Shown: positions 48,767 to 59,156 of the stretch, in pieces | How positions within the stretch are numbered: the first letter of the stretch is position 1 | Layout: every line of letters begins with the position of its first letter | DNA from: Barthelona sp. PCE | Taxonomy: Eukaryota; Metamonada: BaSk clade | Length of the DNA stretch: 64,000 nucleotides | Reading direction: 5' to 3' | Assembly: GCA_040285745.1 (NCBI GenBank) | Contig: JAUFOR010000003.1 | Coordinates: forward strand, 310,001 to 374,000 | Translations under genes and position numbers: made by a program | The notes under the pieces: model-generated | Told to the model about the DNA's origin: nothing | The model's input: the letters and a program-made list of their open reading frames with translations, nothing else | Database searches by the model: none

Positions 48767-51700
48767 TTACTGCATATTACAGCAACCCCTCTTGTTTGAA
48801 TTCTCCATAATAATTCTCTCCTCCAATTCCATTTTTTCCTTCTTATCATTTTCAATTTGAAGTAGTAACTCAGCAATACGCTTATCCTTCATTGTCTCCT
48901 CCTCTTTCTCACGTTCAGCGATAATTCGTGCTTCTTCAGCGCGTTTATCATTCAAATCCTCAGCTGCTTCTTCTTTCTGGTTCTCAATCATACCACTGCT
49001 CTCCTCCATGAGTTTGCGTACCTCTTCATCAATGTCACGCTCATGTTGGGGTTCAAGTTTCAGTTGAGCTTTCCTCTCACGAGCGGCAATAGCGTCCTTG
49101 TGGTGACCGAATACCTCAAACACAATGTCTGAACTGGCTGTATATTCCAAGAATTCTTCACTAACCACAATCTCAAAGATACGGTCGTGTTCGATGTCAA
49201 CGTTCATTCCACTCTTATCCCAATCAATGACGGTGGCATCCTTATTACCGAGCCACCATGAATAATTAACGAAAGGAGCAGTTGAATGCGTTGCTGGTAA
49301 ACCACGAAGGTTTTTAATGGTGATACGCACAAAAATGCGGTTGCCAATAATACTAAATTCATCAGGATCATCCTCAAAATTGGAACCATCCTCATTGACA
49401 GGCTGAATAGCCAAATTGAGTGTACCAGCTTGAGAACCATCGCTACGGAAAATTGATGATCCAGTTTCGTATTCAAAACCCATACTCACAATTTCAGCAG
49501 GGAGTGATGCTGTACCCAAGAGAGAAGGCTTAGTGATATCAACAATACGCTTGAAGGGGTTTTGACTGTCTTCAATGGGGTTGATGATACCAAAGTCAGC
49601 GTAGTCATTCCAGATGGCGTTGGCGATTGAGTAACGCTCAGTAAACTCTTCAACGTCCCATTCTGTCTTCTCAGGTTCAACAACCTGAATGATAACGCCA
49701 GAGACATGCTTGTTTAAGGTAGGATCAAAACGGACTGCAATACTGGGTTTAAGAGTGATGGCGCGTGGGCTTACTTCAGGATTAATCTCAAGAATAGTGC
49801 GAGAGATGGCGTTGAACTCGTTAATCTTCGGCATGACATCAGCGAGCTGAGATTCAAGTGTAGCGCGTTGTTCCTGGCGGTTCTTGAGTTGTTGTTGACC
49901 CTTGGCCTCCTTCTCCTCCTGCTCCTTGTTGACACGGCTTTCAACATTGGCCAGTTCCTCATTCAGGGCGTTTGCTTCCTCAGACATTCCTTGTTCTTCG
50001 AGCTCCTGTTGTTTGCGACGAAGATCTTCCTTCTCAGCCTCAATGGCAGCGGCAGCCTCCTCACGCATTCTAACCAGCTTAGCTTCGTACTCAAGGCGTT
50101 CTTTCTCAAACTGCTTCTGCATCTGTGCCATACGCTCAGCTTGAAGTGCATCAAGAGCAGCTTGGTAATCATCATCGGATAAGAACTCGCTGACCTGGCG
50201 TCCCTCGTTACCCTGTCCAATGTAACGATAAAGATAACGTTGTGCAAAGACGACTGTTTGTCCACACTCAAGCTTGGTGGGATCAGTGATCAGCTTACCA
50301 TCAACGTGCGTCTCACCGTTTGGTGTGATCATGATGTGACCGTCCTCAGAGAGCTCGACAACAGCATGCTCGTCGCTGACAGAAATGCCCTGCATAGCAA
50401 TCTCTTGATTCTTACCAGCAATGAGGTGGTCTCCCTCCTTGATGTCGTAACGTTGCGTTCCAGACCACTGAGGATCAGGGTTAATGTTAACGAGCCATGC
50501 AGCGTTTGAGGTGATGGGTCCACGGGTAGTTGTAATTTCCTGAGCGGCGGCAGCAAAGTACTCGCTGTTCTGCTGTTCAGTGCCCTCAACACGGGTGTCG
50601 TCCAGACTGTTCAGTCGCTGTTGAGCAAGTTCAAGTTGCTCCTGGAGCTCCTGAACCATTTCTGGGTTGGCGGCAAGTTTCAGCTGATCGATCAACTTTT
50701 GCTGCTCTTCAACCTGCTTGGAAAGCTCATCGACCTTTGCTTGGAGAGGTGAAACGTTACGCTTCACAACGTTAGTGATCTTTGCAGCAACCTGGGCATA
50801 TCTCAAAGTTGAGAGGGTTTGATCGAAATCGACTGCTGACGGGGAGAGGGCGGCAATCATGACTGTAAAACAGTTACCACCCAACGCGTTCGAAAGCATC
50901 TGCGTCAGCTTGGAAGCACGCATGGAAGGACGCGCTAACTTCTTTTTTTCATTGGGGGTAGCTGCGAGCCAGCGAATAACTGAACCAAGGTGGGACAGTG
51001 AACGGTTAATATTTGAACCCTCACGAAGACCTGCACCTGAGGCACCTGTATCGTTGGCACGCTCTGAACCGGCAAGATCGACAAGGTTCATATCTGCTTC
51101 GATAACGTTCTTGACCTCCGTGCGCTTACCGTCCTGTTCGACGGTCTCTGTAACGAACTGCTTGATTGTGACAGTGAAAATAGAGTGTGAACGGGAGGAT
51201 TCAGCATTCATCTTTGTGGCACGCTTGAAACGCAGACCATCACCAATGTTGATTAGTCGGTTGATATCCTCAAAGGACTGGACAACAACACGTGTGGCAC
51301 CCATGACTTCGGGGATTTTGTTGAGAGTGACAACCTTGAGATCATCTGGATTAACTGATGAGTTGTCGTTCAGCTTGTTGTAAACCTGTCTCTTACGCTT
51401 GAGCTGATCAGAGTCACCCTTGAGCTGTTGTCTGTTAAGCTCATCACGCTGGTTCTTGAGGTTCGAGACGAAATCAGAAGCGCCCTTATCGTGAATGACC
51501 GCCATGACCTGATCCATGTTGAACTTTTGTTCCTTGTACACGGAAAGGTCACGGTCTAAACAAAGAAGATCACGGATGGCTTCGTTGTAGATTTCAATGT
51601 ATCTGGCTTCGATGAGAATGTCAATTTTCTTGCCTTCACTTTCATACTTTTCTTTCATCTCTGGAATTTTCTCAAACAGCTCGGAACAAGCACGGGGAAT

Positions 51701-52171
51701 AATTCCCCACTGGTCGTGGTCGTCAAGAACACCCATCATGGAGTACGACTTTCCTGAACCGGTTTGGCCGTATGCGAAGACTGTGGTGTTGAAACCGTCA
51801 AGTGCCTTCTGAAGCATGGGAATTCCAATTGCTTGATAGACATCTGTCTGCCCGGCAAAGTTCTCAGGCTTGCCCTTGGGAATCCCGTTGAAGTCCGCAA
51901 CTTCTTGGTCGAAACAAATGAAAGAGTTGAATGCATGGGTGAAGTTGAAGCTCTTGATGTGCTTGTCAACCATGTGCTTCTCCAATTCACCGTTCTCGAT
52001 CTTCGTGCGAAGGGCTTTGTCGGTAAAGTACTCATCAGATCGAATTTTGAGGTAGCCAGGAGTGTCTGGGAAAAATTCTAATGCCATACTCGGGCATTCA
52101 AGCAGCTTACGTGTATTATCACGTTCTAAGAAGGGTCTCGTACGCACAGCGATAATTAGATTCTGTGACAT
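48767..52171 (-). CDS. Kinesin-3 (Unc104/KIF1-type) motor with FHA domain and C-terminal CaaX-like box
   Basis: A 1134-residue N-terminal motor that walks to microtubule plus ends with vesicle cargo. Motor domain about 1-470: P-loop YGQTGSGKSYSMMG, switch I NAESSRSHSIF, switch II LVDLAGSER. A charged insertion of about 55 residues (about 227-280) lies in the motor core. An FHA domain at about 567-650, coiled coils, and KIF1-like sequence (FDPTLNKHVSGVIIQV) follow, marking the kinesin-3 family. I see no PH domain. The chain ends GCCNMQ: Cys-x-x-Gln is a possible prenylation box with another Cys next to it, so lipid anchoring may replace the PH domain. TTTAAC is 33-38 bp upstream of the ATG. 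Confidence 0.95.
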   Translation of the reverse strand: MSQNLIIAVRTRPFLERDNTRKLLECPSMALEFFPDTPGYLKIRSDEYFTDKALRTKIENGELEKHMVDKHIKSFNFTHAFNSFICFDQEVADFNGIPKGKPENFAGQTDVYQAIGIPMLQKALDGFNTTVFAYGQTGSGKSYSMMGVLDDHDQWGIIPRACSELFEKIPEMKEKYESEGKKIDILIEARYIEIYNEAIRDLLCLDRDLSVYKEQKFNMDQVMAVIHDKGASDFVSNLKNQRDELNRQQLKGDSDQLKRKRQVYNKLNDNSSVNPDDLKVVTLNKIPEVMGATRVVVQSFEDINRLINIGDGLRFKRATKMNAESSRSHSIFTVTIKQFVTETVEQDGKRTEVKNVIEADMNLVDLAGSERANDTGASGAGLREGSNINRSLSHLGSVIRWLAATPNEKKKLARPSMRASKLTQMLSNALGGNCFTVMIAALSPSAVDFDQTLSTLRYAQVAAKITNVVKRNVSPLQAKVDELSKQVEEQQKLIDQLKLAANPEMVQELQEQLELAQQRLNSLDDTRVEGTEQQNSEYFAAAAQEITTTRGPITSNAAWLVNINPDPQWSGTQRYDIKEGDHLIAGKNQEIAMQGISVSDEHAVVELSEDGHIMITPNGETHVDGKLITDPTKLECGQTVVFAQRYLYRYIGQGNEGRQVSEFLSDDDYQAALDALQAERMAQMQKQFEKERLEYEAKLVRMREEAAAAIEAEKEDLRRKQQELEEQGMSEEANALNEELANVESRVNKEQEEKEAKGQQQLKNRQEQRATLESQLADVMPKINEFNAISRTILEINPEVSPRAITLKPSIAVRFDPTLNKHVSGVIIQVVEPEKTEWDVEEFTERYSIANAIWNDYADFGIINPIEDSQNPFKRIVDITKPSLLGTASLPAEIVSMGFEYETGSSIFRSDGSQAGTLNLAIQPVNEDGSNFEDDPDEFSIIGNRIFVRITIKNLRGLPATHSTAPFVNYSWWLGNKDATVIDWDKSGMNVDIEHDRIFEIVVSEEFLEYTASSDIVFEVFGHHKDAIAARERKAQLKLEPQHERDIDEEVRKLMEESSGMIENQKEEAAEDLNDKRAEEARIIAEREKEEETMKDKRIAELLLQIENDKKEKMELEERIIMENSNKRGCCNMQ

Positions 52172-52492
52172 TGCTTTTAGACGTGAAAAAAAATGGAAGA
52201 AAGGTTAAACAGGTAAGTGAAGTGCATTTGTGGGGTTTACTGTGGTTGATCTGTAGTTTATTGCTCGTTTATGTTGTCAGAATATCACTTATGATGGAAT
52301 GATTCATTTTTCAAGCAAAAAGCTATTTTTAGAATTGGGACAAACATTTATACATAGAAAAAGGCTCAGTCATCAAACTGCATACCCTGCGCTTGTTTTA
52401 ATTGTTTGTAGCATGCTTTTTGGGCTTTTTTCATTTTTCAATTTTTTCACTTAAAATGCAAAAAGCACACCAGGTATCAGGGCCCGGGGTAA

Positions 52493-52906
52493 TCGCAACC
52501 TCTTATTAATCTCTTCTCATTTGCTTGTGAAAGCTATCAACAACCGGTAGAGCACGGTGGTGCATGTAAGAGTATAAAGTGTTCTACATGTGCACGCGAG
52601 TTCTGTTTTTCATGTCTTTCGCTTGACCAATGCAGTCATCATGGTAAGTGCAACGTCGCAAATATTCAACAGATAACACTCGAGCAGGTACATGAACGCA
52701 TGCAAATGTTTCAGTAGTTAAGCAATCATTATCATCTTTAATATTTTTCTAAATCACCTATTCATTTCAATTGGGCATGTGATACTCAACGATGGACGCC
52801 TCCGCCAGAAAAGAAGGAAGATGGAACGTTTCCACTGTGGGATTCATCGATTCTGGGTCTTCCTCAACGTTGTATGTTTTCAACACCATTGTCTATATAC
52901 CCTTAA
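52493..52906 (+). pseudogene. Relic of a zinc-finger (RBR/IBR-like) gene
   Basis: One plus-strand frame is open from 52493 to a TAG at 52715, meets a TAA at 52739 and is open again to a TAA at 52904. The first part encodes a Cys/His cluster: EHGGACKSIKCSTCAREFC followed by FSCL and CSHHGKC, like the metal-binding halves of RING-between-RING (IBR) E3 ligases. The second part has protein-like WTPPPEKKEDGTFPLWDSS. Both are in the same frame with two stops between, and no suitable start codon, so a decaying gene is the simplest reading. An intron-containing gene is the alternative; a GTAAGT at 52644 is the only good donor and would cut the Cys cluster. Confidence 0.5.
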
Positions 52907-53085
52907 AAAAATTTTTCCTCGAATGATTTGATAGTTGAGTTCTCTCTCTTCATGTGGTCGAATACTAGGCATGCAAATGAAGTAAAAAATAGATGAGAAG
53001 GTAATAAGCACCTGTATTAATTTTTATCTTTTTTCTTTAAGGGGCATTCACATTATTAACAGGACATTATTTTTTAAATAAGGGT

Positions 53086-54963
53086 ATGCCGCGTTATAAC
53101 CAGCATTATTTCACTTGCAATGGAGAATTGTACTTAAAATATTTGTACACAATGTATAAACCAAATTTAAACTCAATAGCACCAGAAAACACATTTGCTC
53201 TCATTCCCATACACGAGCGCGCAGTGAGACTTCCATTTATATGTTCACGTGTTGAACGAGCTGCGGATAAAGATGTTATTTTCTCTAAAGGTAGAGCAAA
53301 TAACACAATGATATTGAATACATATGTGTATAACGGGGTTGACGCATTTATGGAAGAATCTTCATATTCTGTTGGAAATTTTCCCAAACTTAGAAGAGTT
53401 GATTTAATCGGACATTATATCATTAATTACATACGTAGAGCAATAGAAGTTTACGACTTATGCACTGGAGATGTACAGACATTGATGGAAGGAAGGTTTG
53501 TGAAAAAGAAAAAAATGTTTAGAGTTACAGTTCTTTTTGTAGAGGGTTGTTTTAAAGTGCTGATATTTACGGGTGAAACCTTTCAGTTTGTGGAGGTACC
53601 AATACCAGATGATGGGTATTTTGTCGAGATAATTAATAGTTTTCACCCATCATTTTATTATTTCTCATCAGAATCATTGCACAAGGTCACAATAATGTAT
53701 GGAAGAGTGGATGTTCAGGAGATTGATGTGAAATTTGGGTTTGAAGAAGATAAAAATATTCCAAATCAAGTTTTTTTGATGGATGATTTGCATTTTTTTG
53801 TTTTCATTAAATTAGGTGAAATCAAAGCTTATAAAATTGGTGAAAGTGGCACAGAATGCTTGGTAAATATGTCAATTTATCAGTTCCACAAGTTTATCTA
53901 TTTAGATAATACACTATTTGGAATGTTTGACGATAAACTTATCCCTTTCACGATAGAGTATTGTGTAGGCGGGTACTGCATCCCTAGGAATAGCTTTCTC
54001 AGCAAAAGTGTAAGTAACCATATTCATTTCCCGTTTTTTGTTTCTGCTCAGTTTGTAGTCTCATTTGTCATGTTTGGTACTCAAAACCCCAGTGTTGTGA
54101 TACATGGTTCCACGGGTGAAGGTACTAAAGATCTATTTGCCACAAAGGCATATGTGTATGAAGATATTGTCCCAACTCAGATTTTTCGAAAAGATAAGGC
54201 TTTTTGTGCCAATGTGAGTGGTAACCAATCAGATGAAATTGAAATTGATTGTAATGAAGAGAACATAGAGTATGTAGCAGGTAGATTTGTTCATATTGAC
54301 GATGGTAAACTCTATATAGATGGTGTGTACGGATATGAGGTGCCAGTTAATGACTGGTTTGAAATATTTCCTTCTAAGGATGTTGTGTGGATTTGTGGAA
54401 CATCTTGTATTGGTATCATACTCATGGAAAAGGATCAAGTTCAGTTTGACTTTATACATATAGATGATGATGTTTACCCGCGTGTTTTACCTTCACAATA
54501 CAACCCATTGATGGGAATATGTGAATTTTGCGGAAAAAAAGAAATAATAACGTATATTGAAGGAAGTTTTAAAACTTTTAGTTTTTTCCAAACAAGAACA
54601 TATGATGAAATAGAATTTTTTATTGATGAAAACATATTTATTGCCTCGAATAGAATTTTCAGATTCACTAACGAAGTGATAGAAAGTATTGATTTAGAAT
54701 TGCCGTGGAGTTTTGTTAAAAACCCAAATTATACTTTTACATCAACAGAAAGGGGCACAATTACTCGGTTACATAAACAGATGGATGGTTATGACATTGT
54801 TAAAGAAATTCTTACATTTGATGATGATTATGGAAGTTTTAAGGTTTGTCCAGTCAGACACAGTTTAATTGAATTATTGATCCATAGCCAGTTTCATCAT
54901 GTGTCCAAGGTTGGTTCTGGTGTTAGGAGGGATGCTGTACTATGTTTTTTTGATTGTCAGTAG
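53086..54963 (+). CDS. Hypothetical beta-rich protein, possible propeller
   Basis: A 625-residue soluble protein made of repeated beta strands with aromatic and hydrophobic alternation and no recognised motif. It could be a degenerate WD40-like propeller. Near the end, FFIDENIFIASNRIFRF resembles FISPSMFIANKTVFSF in the protein at 57238, on the other side of the PIP kinase; the two may be paralogues. No signal peptide or membrane segment. Codon use is very A/T-rich, more than in the PIP kinase gene between them. Confidence 0.75.
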   Translation: MPRYNQHYFTCNGELYLKYLYTMYKPNLNSIAPENTFALIPIHERAVRLPFICSRVERAADKDVIFSKGRANNTMILNTYVYNGVDAFMEESSYSVGNFPKLRRVDLIGHYIINYIRRAIEVYDLCTGDVQTLMEGRFVKKKKMFRVTVLFVEGCFKVLIFTGETFQFVEVPIPDDGYFVEIINSFHPSFYYFSSESLHKVTIMYGRVDVQEIDVKFGFEEDKNIPNQVFLMDDLHFFVFIKLGEIKAYKIGESGTECLVNMSIYQFHKFIYLDNTLFGMFDDKLIPFTIEYCVGGYCIPRNSFLSKSVSNHIHFPFFVSAQFVVSFVMFGTQNPSVVIHGSTGEGTKDLFATKAYVYEDIVPTQIFRKDKAFCANVSGNQSDEIEIDCNEENIEYVAGRFVHIDDGKLYIDGVYGYEVPVNDWFEIFPSKDVVWICGTSCIGIILMEKDQVQFDFIHIDDDVYPRVLPSQYNPLMGICEFCGKKEIITYIEGSFKTFSFFQTRTYDEIEFFIDENIFIASNRIFRFTNEVIESIDLELPWSFVKNPNYTFTSTERGTITRLHKQMDGYDIVKEILTFDDDYGSFKVCPVRHSLIELLIHSQFHHVSKVGSGVRRDAVLCFFDCQ

Positions 54964-55479
54964 TGTATTAAAATGGATTGGTACAGTTTTTTTTCATACT
55001 TGAAGGAGATTTTGTTGATAGTAATCCATTGGAAAAGACAATTTCACGTTTGATAAGTGCGCTTGTCTAAGAAAAGGTTAAAACCTGTGTACGAAACAAA
55101 GAAAGAATTTTATCTCAATTGCTCAAAAGGACAATGATTAGGAATTACAGATACACTGCATACTGAATCTGTCAAATGTTTAGCTAGAATCTGATTGAGA
55201 AATTTGAGGAATTGCCTTGCCTGTCTTCAAATTTTTTGTTTTGTTTTAACCCGTCAATTTTGAATCTGGTAGACGCATATTGTGTCATTTGACACTATTT
55301 AGTATATTTTCTTAGATTGTAAATATTGAAAAAAGTGAGATTTGAAGATTTTTTTGTCCGCAGAACCGTTCACGCAAAGAAATTTACTTTTTGAACGGGA
55401 TATCGAGTCTTACAAGATGCATCATGTGTAGAAAGTCTCAATATGGTTTGCATTAATTTTATTATCTCTTTTCTTATAG
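54964..55479. other. Intergenic spacer before the PIP kinase
   Basis: 516 bp of AT-rich DNA. An 8-bp inverted repeat, roughly CCGTTCA with TGAACGG, lies near 55363-55401. TTCTTATAG directly before the ATG at 55480 looks like a splice acceptor, so the 5' leader may have an intron. No gene recognised. Confidence 0.4.
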
Positions 55480-57102
55480 ATGTCAGGCCCACGGGATAGC
55501 ACGTCGTTTATTGAGGTGGAACAGGCACGGGACATGGAGGACACTGAAAAGAAACTGCTGGTTAAGCGTGTTCTTAGACATGTAAGTGGTCAGCCTCTTG
55601 TAAGAACAAATGCTCGCAATTATCATGTTATGAACCTCGCACTGGGCATATATTTCAACGTTAGCAAACTTGAATGTATGCCAAATACTGAATTAACACC
55701 TTTTGAATTCAATGAATCGGTAAAGATCGATTTACCAAAGTTATCACCCGATCAAAGCGAGTTTTACCAGTTCAAAGACTATTGTCCGCATGTTTTTAAG
55801 GCGCTAAGGGATAGAATGGGTGTGGATAGCGATAGTTACATTGCGTCACTTTGTAACGATTCAACTCTCTTTGAAACAGCAACGCCTGGAAAGAGTGGAT
55901 CCACTTTTTACTACTCACATGATGGGTCATATGTCATTAAGACAATCACAAAGGCTGAGAGTAAGATTATTAGAAAGTTCTTACCTCATTACTACAGACA
56001 CGTTATGCTCTACCCTCATACCTTACTGAGCAGGTTCTATGGCCTTCATCGTGTTCGTGGTGGTATTGGAACGACACATTTCATTGTAATGGCGAATGTT
56101 TTCGATTGTCCTAATTGGATACATGAGAAGTATGATCTTAAAGGATCCACTTACGGACGTCGTTCAAGGGATGAGGATATTGGTGACCCAACCAAGACGC
56201 TCAAGGATATCAACTTCATTGAGATGAGAGGTGAGAGGAGTTTGGTTTTGGGACCTTTAAAACGGCAAATCTTTTTGGAGCAGTTGAGAGCGGATGCTTT
56301 CTTCCTTGCTGATCATGGTATCATGGACTATTCTCTTTTAATAGGTATCCACTACAGGGATAGACCATCACCGGAAGTGGACCGTAGTATTTGGGACAGA
56401 CGAAGGCAGGTCAGTCTTACAAAAAAGTACATTGCACAGGGATTGAACGCACCAGCAATGAAGGGACCAAAAGGCCATCTTATAACGATGTTCCAGATGG
56501 AAGATGGAGGGTTCTCATCTGTAGGAAATGCGAGAGAAGAAATGATGGATCCTATGGATTCAAATTATATGCATATTATGACATCAGATGATGACATGGA
56601 CGAGAGAGACAGTTTGCAGGACAATCCAATTGTGATGATTGATGAAACCCCTTCAGATCTGGTAACTGATGAAGAATTAGAGGAGAGTTATTCATCGGCA
56701 GCATTTTTACCTAGAAATTCAGATTTGCGCAGAAAAGAATTCTGTTTTGAGGCACCATCAGTGGAATTGACAAACAGAGAGTTAGTTAAGAGCACTATTA
56801 CTAGCGCATTACCAGATATTGAGACTCAAGAATCATTACAGTACAATCCGCTTTATAAATTCAAGCAAAAGCTGTTGCGTCAACGAACTTTTTCGAATTT
56901 GAAGGAGGAAGATCAACGATTTATTAGTGGAAACGAAGTTTATTACTTTGGTATCATTGATATTACAACAGAATGGAGTGCCAAGAAGTCTTTAGAGCAC
57001 GGTTTCAAGTCAATAATTACGAATGGTAACGCAATTTCTGCTGTCAATCCGAAAGATTATGCACTTAGGTTTTTGGAATTCTTTGAAGATCATACTCGTT
57101 AG
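55480..57102 (+). CDS. Phosphatidylinositol-phosphate kinase (PIP5K type)
   Basis: A 540-residue lipid kinase that makes PI(4,5)P2 or a related lipid at membranes. Conserved parts: TPGKSGSTFYYSHDG (about 130), KYDLKGSTYGR (about 220), IMDYSLLIGIH (about 285) and, after a long variable insert, YYFGIIDITTEW and SAVNPKDYALRF at the C-terminal activation-loop end. These define the PIPK family. The insert between about 310 and 475 is acidic and Ser-rich. Length suits a type I/III-free core kinase without MORN repeats. Which phosphate is added cannot be proved from sequence; the activation loop favours PI4P 5-kinase. It sits between two related unknown genes. Confidence 0.95.
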   Translation: MSGPRDSTSFIEVEQARDMEDTEKKLLVKRVLRHVSGQPLVRTNARNYHVMNLALGIYFNVSKLECMPNTELTPFEFNESVKIDLPKLSPDQSEFYQFKDYCPHVFKALRDRMGVDSDSYIASLCNDSTLFETATPGKSGSTFYYSHDGSYVIKTITKAESKIIRKFLPHYYRHVMLYPHTLLSRFYGLHRVRGGIGTTHFIVMANVFDCPNWIHEKYDLKGSTYGRRSRDEDIGDPTKTLKDINFIEMRGERSLVLGPLKRQIFLEQLRADAFFLADHGIMDYSLLIGIHYRDRPSPEVDRSIWDRRRQVSLTKKYIAQGLNAPAMKGPKGHLITMFQMEDGGFSSVGNAREEMMDPMDSNYMHIMTSDDDMDERDSLQDNPIVMIDETPSDLVTDEELEESYSSAAFLPRNSDLRRKEFCFEAPSVELTNRELVKSTITSALPDIETQESLQYNPLYKFKQKLLRQRTFSNLKEEDQRFISGNEVYYFGIIDITTEWSAKKSLEHGFKSIITNGNAISAVNPKDYALRFLEFFEDHTR

Positions 57103-57237
57103 TTTTAGCTTTGTTTAACATTTTTCATATATTTTTGCAATTTAGCCCAGGCCAGTTCTGTTTTTAGGCTTGATTTATGTGTAAATTGAAGTTATATTAG
57201 TGAATTTTCATGTATATTTTTTTTTTATCCTTTTTGC

Positions 57238-59154
57238 ATGAAAGCAGATCTTATTCACATAGGCACAGGTGGGCATGTTCTTTTTTCAGATATTTCAGCT
57301 AATTTATCCTATCTAGATAAAGTATCTTTTGTTGGATATACAAAGGAATTAGTTAAACTGGAAAGTCAACCTCATATGGCAGCAAATCGGCAGTTATACA
57401 TTGTAAGGAGATCAGAATCATGTAATGAACTTGTATGGTTAGAAGACGATTTTTCTCTAGGTTCATGTATTTTATTACCTAGTTGTGTGCAGGACCTAAC
57501 ATCCCTTATCACTGTAGACAACAACTATGCATTTCATAAGAATGGAACTGATGTATATGATTTGATTAGTTTGCGATCAGGTGAAATGCAAAAGACTGAT
57601 TTTTTAAATTTAACACCATTATTTGCCAAGTCAGGACTGATCCACGGTAGCAGAACGGAAGGTTCATCTTTGTTTACGGTTTTCGAAGATAATATTGTAT
57701 TCAAAGATTGTGTTACACCACCTATTTTTTCAGATACAGTGATCATTCGGGTAGAAAATGTTGACTGTTTCCTCCAAGTCAATGATGATCATATTTATCT
57801 TTTCAATGAATACTTTTGCAGTGATCTCACAGAACCGTTTCATTTTTTGAATAATATTGATTTGAGTAGAGCTCGTGTATTGATAACAAGAATCAATACC
57901 TCCAACAAGCAGCTTATGATGCACATATTTAATGAAAAAATGCAACAAACCATTTCGTTTTCAGATGGACAACTTCAAGCTGATCGTTGTTATGTTGATT
58001 TTTATCATACCTCACTTTGTATGAAACGTGCAGTCACCAGTCCAGATTGGGATTTTGTTGTTACAGATTATCCTGTTGTATATCAGAAAGATGTTTGTTT
58101 GTTGAAGTTCACAACTATTAAGAATACTGTATTTTTTGCTTCTAAACCATCATTGCAAGCAATGTATTACATTGAATCATGTTTTAACAGAGTATTATTA
58201 CATTCTTCACATTTTTTATCTGGGTTTTATATTGATTTAATCAACAAAGAGTGCATTTCAATTAGAGATTTGCGTCATATACGAGGTTTCGATCCATTAA
58301 TTGAAAAAAACACTTCTTTTTCAGAAAAATTACAGTACAGATCAATGTTTAAATATAAAAACAGTCGTGTGATAATCCCCTTTCGTCGAATGAATTTTGT
58401 TGATATCGTGCGGAGAAAAACATTTGATGCCATTTACTTATCATCAGTGTACAAAAATAATGTTGTTTATGTGAATCAAAAAGAAGAGTTCCTGTGGAAA
58501 AAAGCTGATAATACTCTGCACAGACTGCGACCAGTTGTTGAAGGAGCGAGAATTCAGTCTACTTCCTTTTTCAGTGATTCAGCTCTTTTTATTTTGTTAA
58601 ATACAGGCCCACGTGATTGGGCTTTCACAATCAGATCTAATTTTTCAGTAACTCACAATTTACCATCAGGATGTGATGTAATGAATATAATAGTCAACAA
58701 AAATGGTTCGTATTCAGTTATTATGCCACTATTAGTGAATGATGAAATGCGATATACATTATTTTTTTTATATGGTGAAGATTTATATCAAACAACAATA
58801 CCATACATCATTGAAACAGCTCACTTCATCAGTCCAAGTATGTTCATAGCAAATAAGACTGTGTTTTCATTTAGTGTTGAGAATTCAATACTATCTGTTA
58901 AGAAGATCCATGATTTACATACATTAACAAATGTTTACGATTTCCCACAACGCAGATGTGGTGCTTGGTATGTTGATTATTCAGAAGAAACACAGGAGAG
59001 CAGGATTATTACATTGGATCATTCAAGTCTTGAGGTATATGATTTTTTATACGATTGTTTGAATCAACAAGTTCTTGAGTACAGTCATTGCTCGCTTGGT
59101 GAATATATTAAAGACTTTTTGATTGAAATGTATGATTTAAACTTTGATTTGTGA
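57238..59154 (+). CDS. Hypothetical beta-rich protein, probable paralogue of 53086
   Basis: A 638-residue soluble, beta-rich protein like the one at 53086, with short strands broken by Asn/Asp turns. The segment FISPSMFIANKTVFSF matches FFIDENIFIASNRIFRF there. No family recognised and no signal. It ends 2 bp before the end of the convergent gene at 59157. Confidence 0.75.
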   Translation: MKADLIHIGTGGHVLFSDISANLSYLDKVSFVGYTKELVKLESQPHMAANRQLYIVRRSESCNELVWLEDDFSLGSCILLPSCVQDLTSLITVDNNYAFHKNGTDVYDLISLRSGEMQKTDFLNLTPLFAKSGLIHGSRTEGSSLFTVFEDNIVFKDCVTPPIFSDTVIIRVENVDCFLQVNDDHIYLFNEYFCSDLTEPFHFLNNIDLSRARVLITRINTSNKQLMMHIFNEKMQQTISFSDGQLQADRCYVDFYHTSLCMKRAVTSPDWDFVVTDYPVVYQKDVCLLKFTTIKNTVFFASKPSLQAMYYIESCFNRVLLHSSHFLSGFYIDLINKECISIRDLRHIRGFDPLIEKNTSFSEKLQYRSMFKYKNSRVIIPFRRMNFVDIVRRKTFDAIYLSSVYKNNVVYVNQKEEFLWKKADNTLHRLRPVVEGARIQSTSFFSDSALFILLNTGPRDWAFTIRSNFSVTHNLPSGCDVMNIIVNKNGSYSVIMPLLVNDEMRYTLFFLYGEDLYQTTIPYIIETAHFISPSMFIANKTVFSFSVENSILSVKKIHDLHTLTNVYDFPQRRCGAWYVDYSEETQESRIITLDHSSLEVYDFLYDCLNQQVLEYSHCSLGEYIKDFLIEMYDLNFDL

Positions 59155-59156
59155 TA

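Noticed and set aside
52640-52720. Intron in the zinc-finger relic (GTAAGT donor at 52644)
   Set aside because: Removing it would delete part of the Cys/His cluster and no acceptor restores a frame past both stops.
55460-55480. Splice acceptor just before the PIP kinase ATG
   Set aside because: TTCTTATAG looks like an acceptor, but no upstream exon or branch-site could be supported, so only a possible leader intron is noted.
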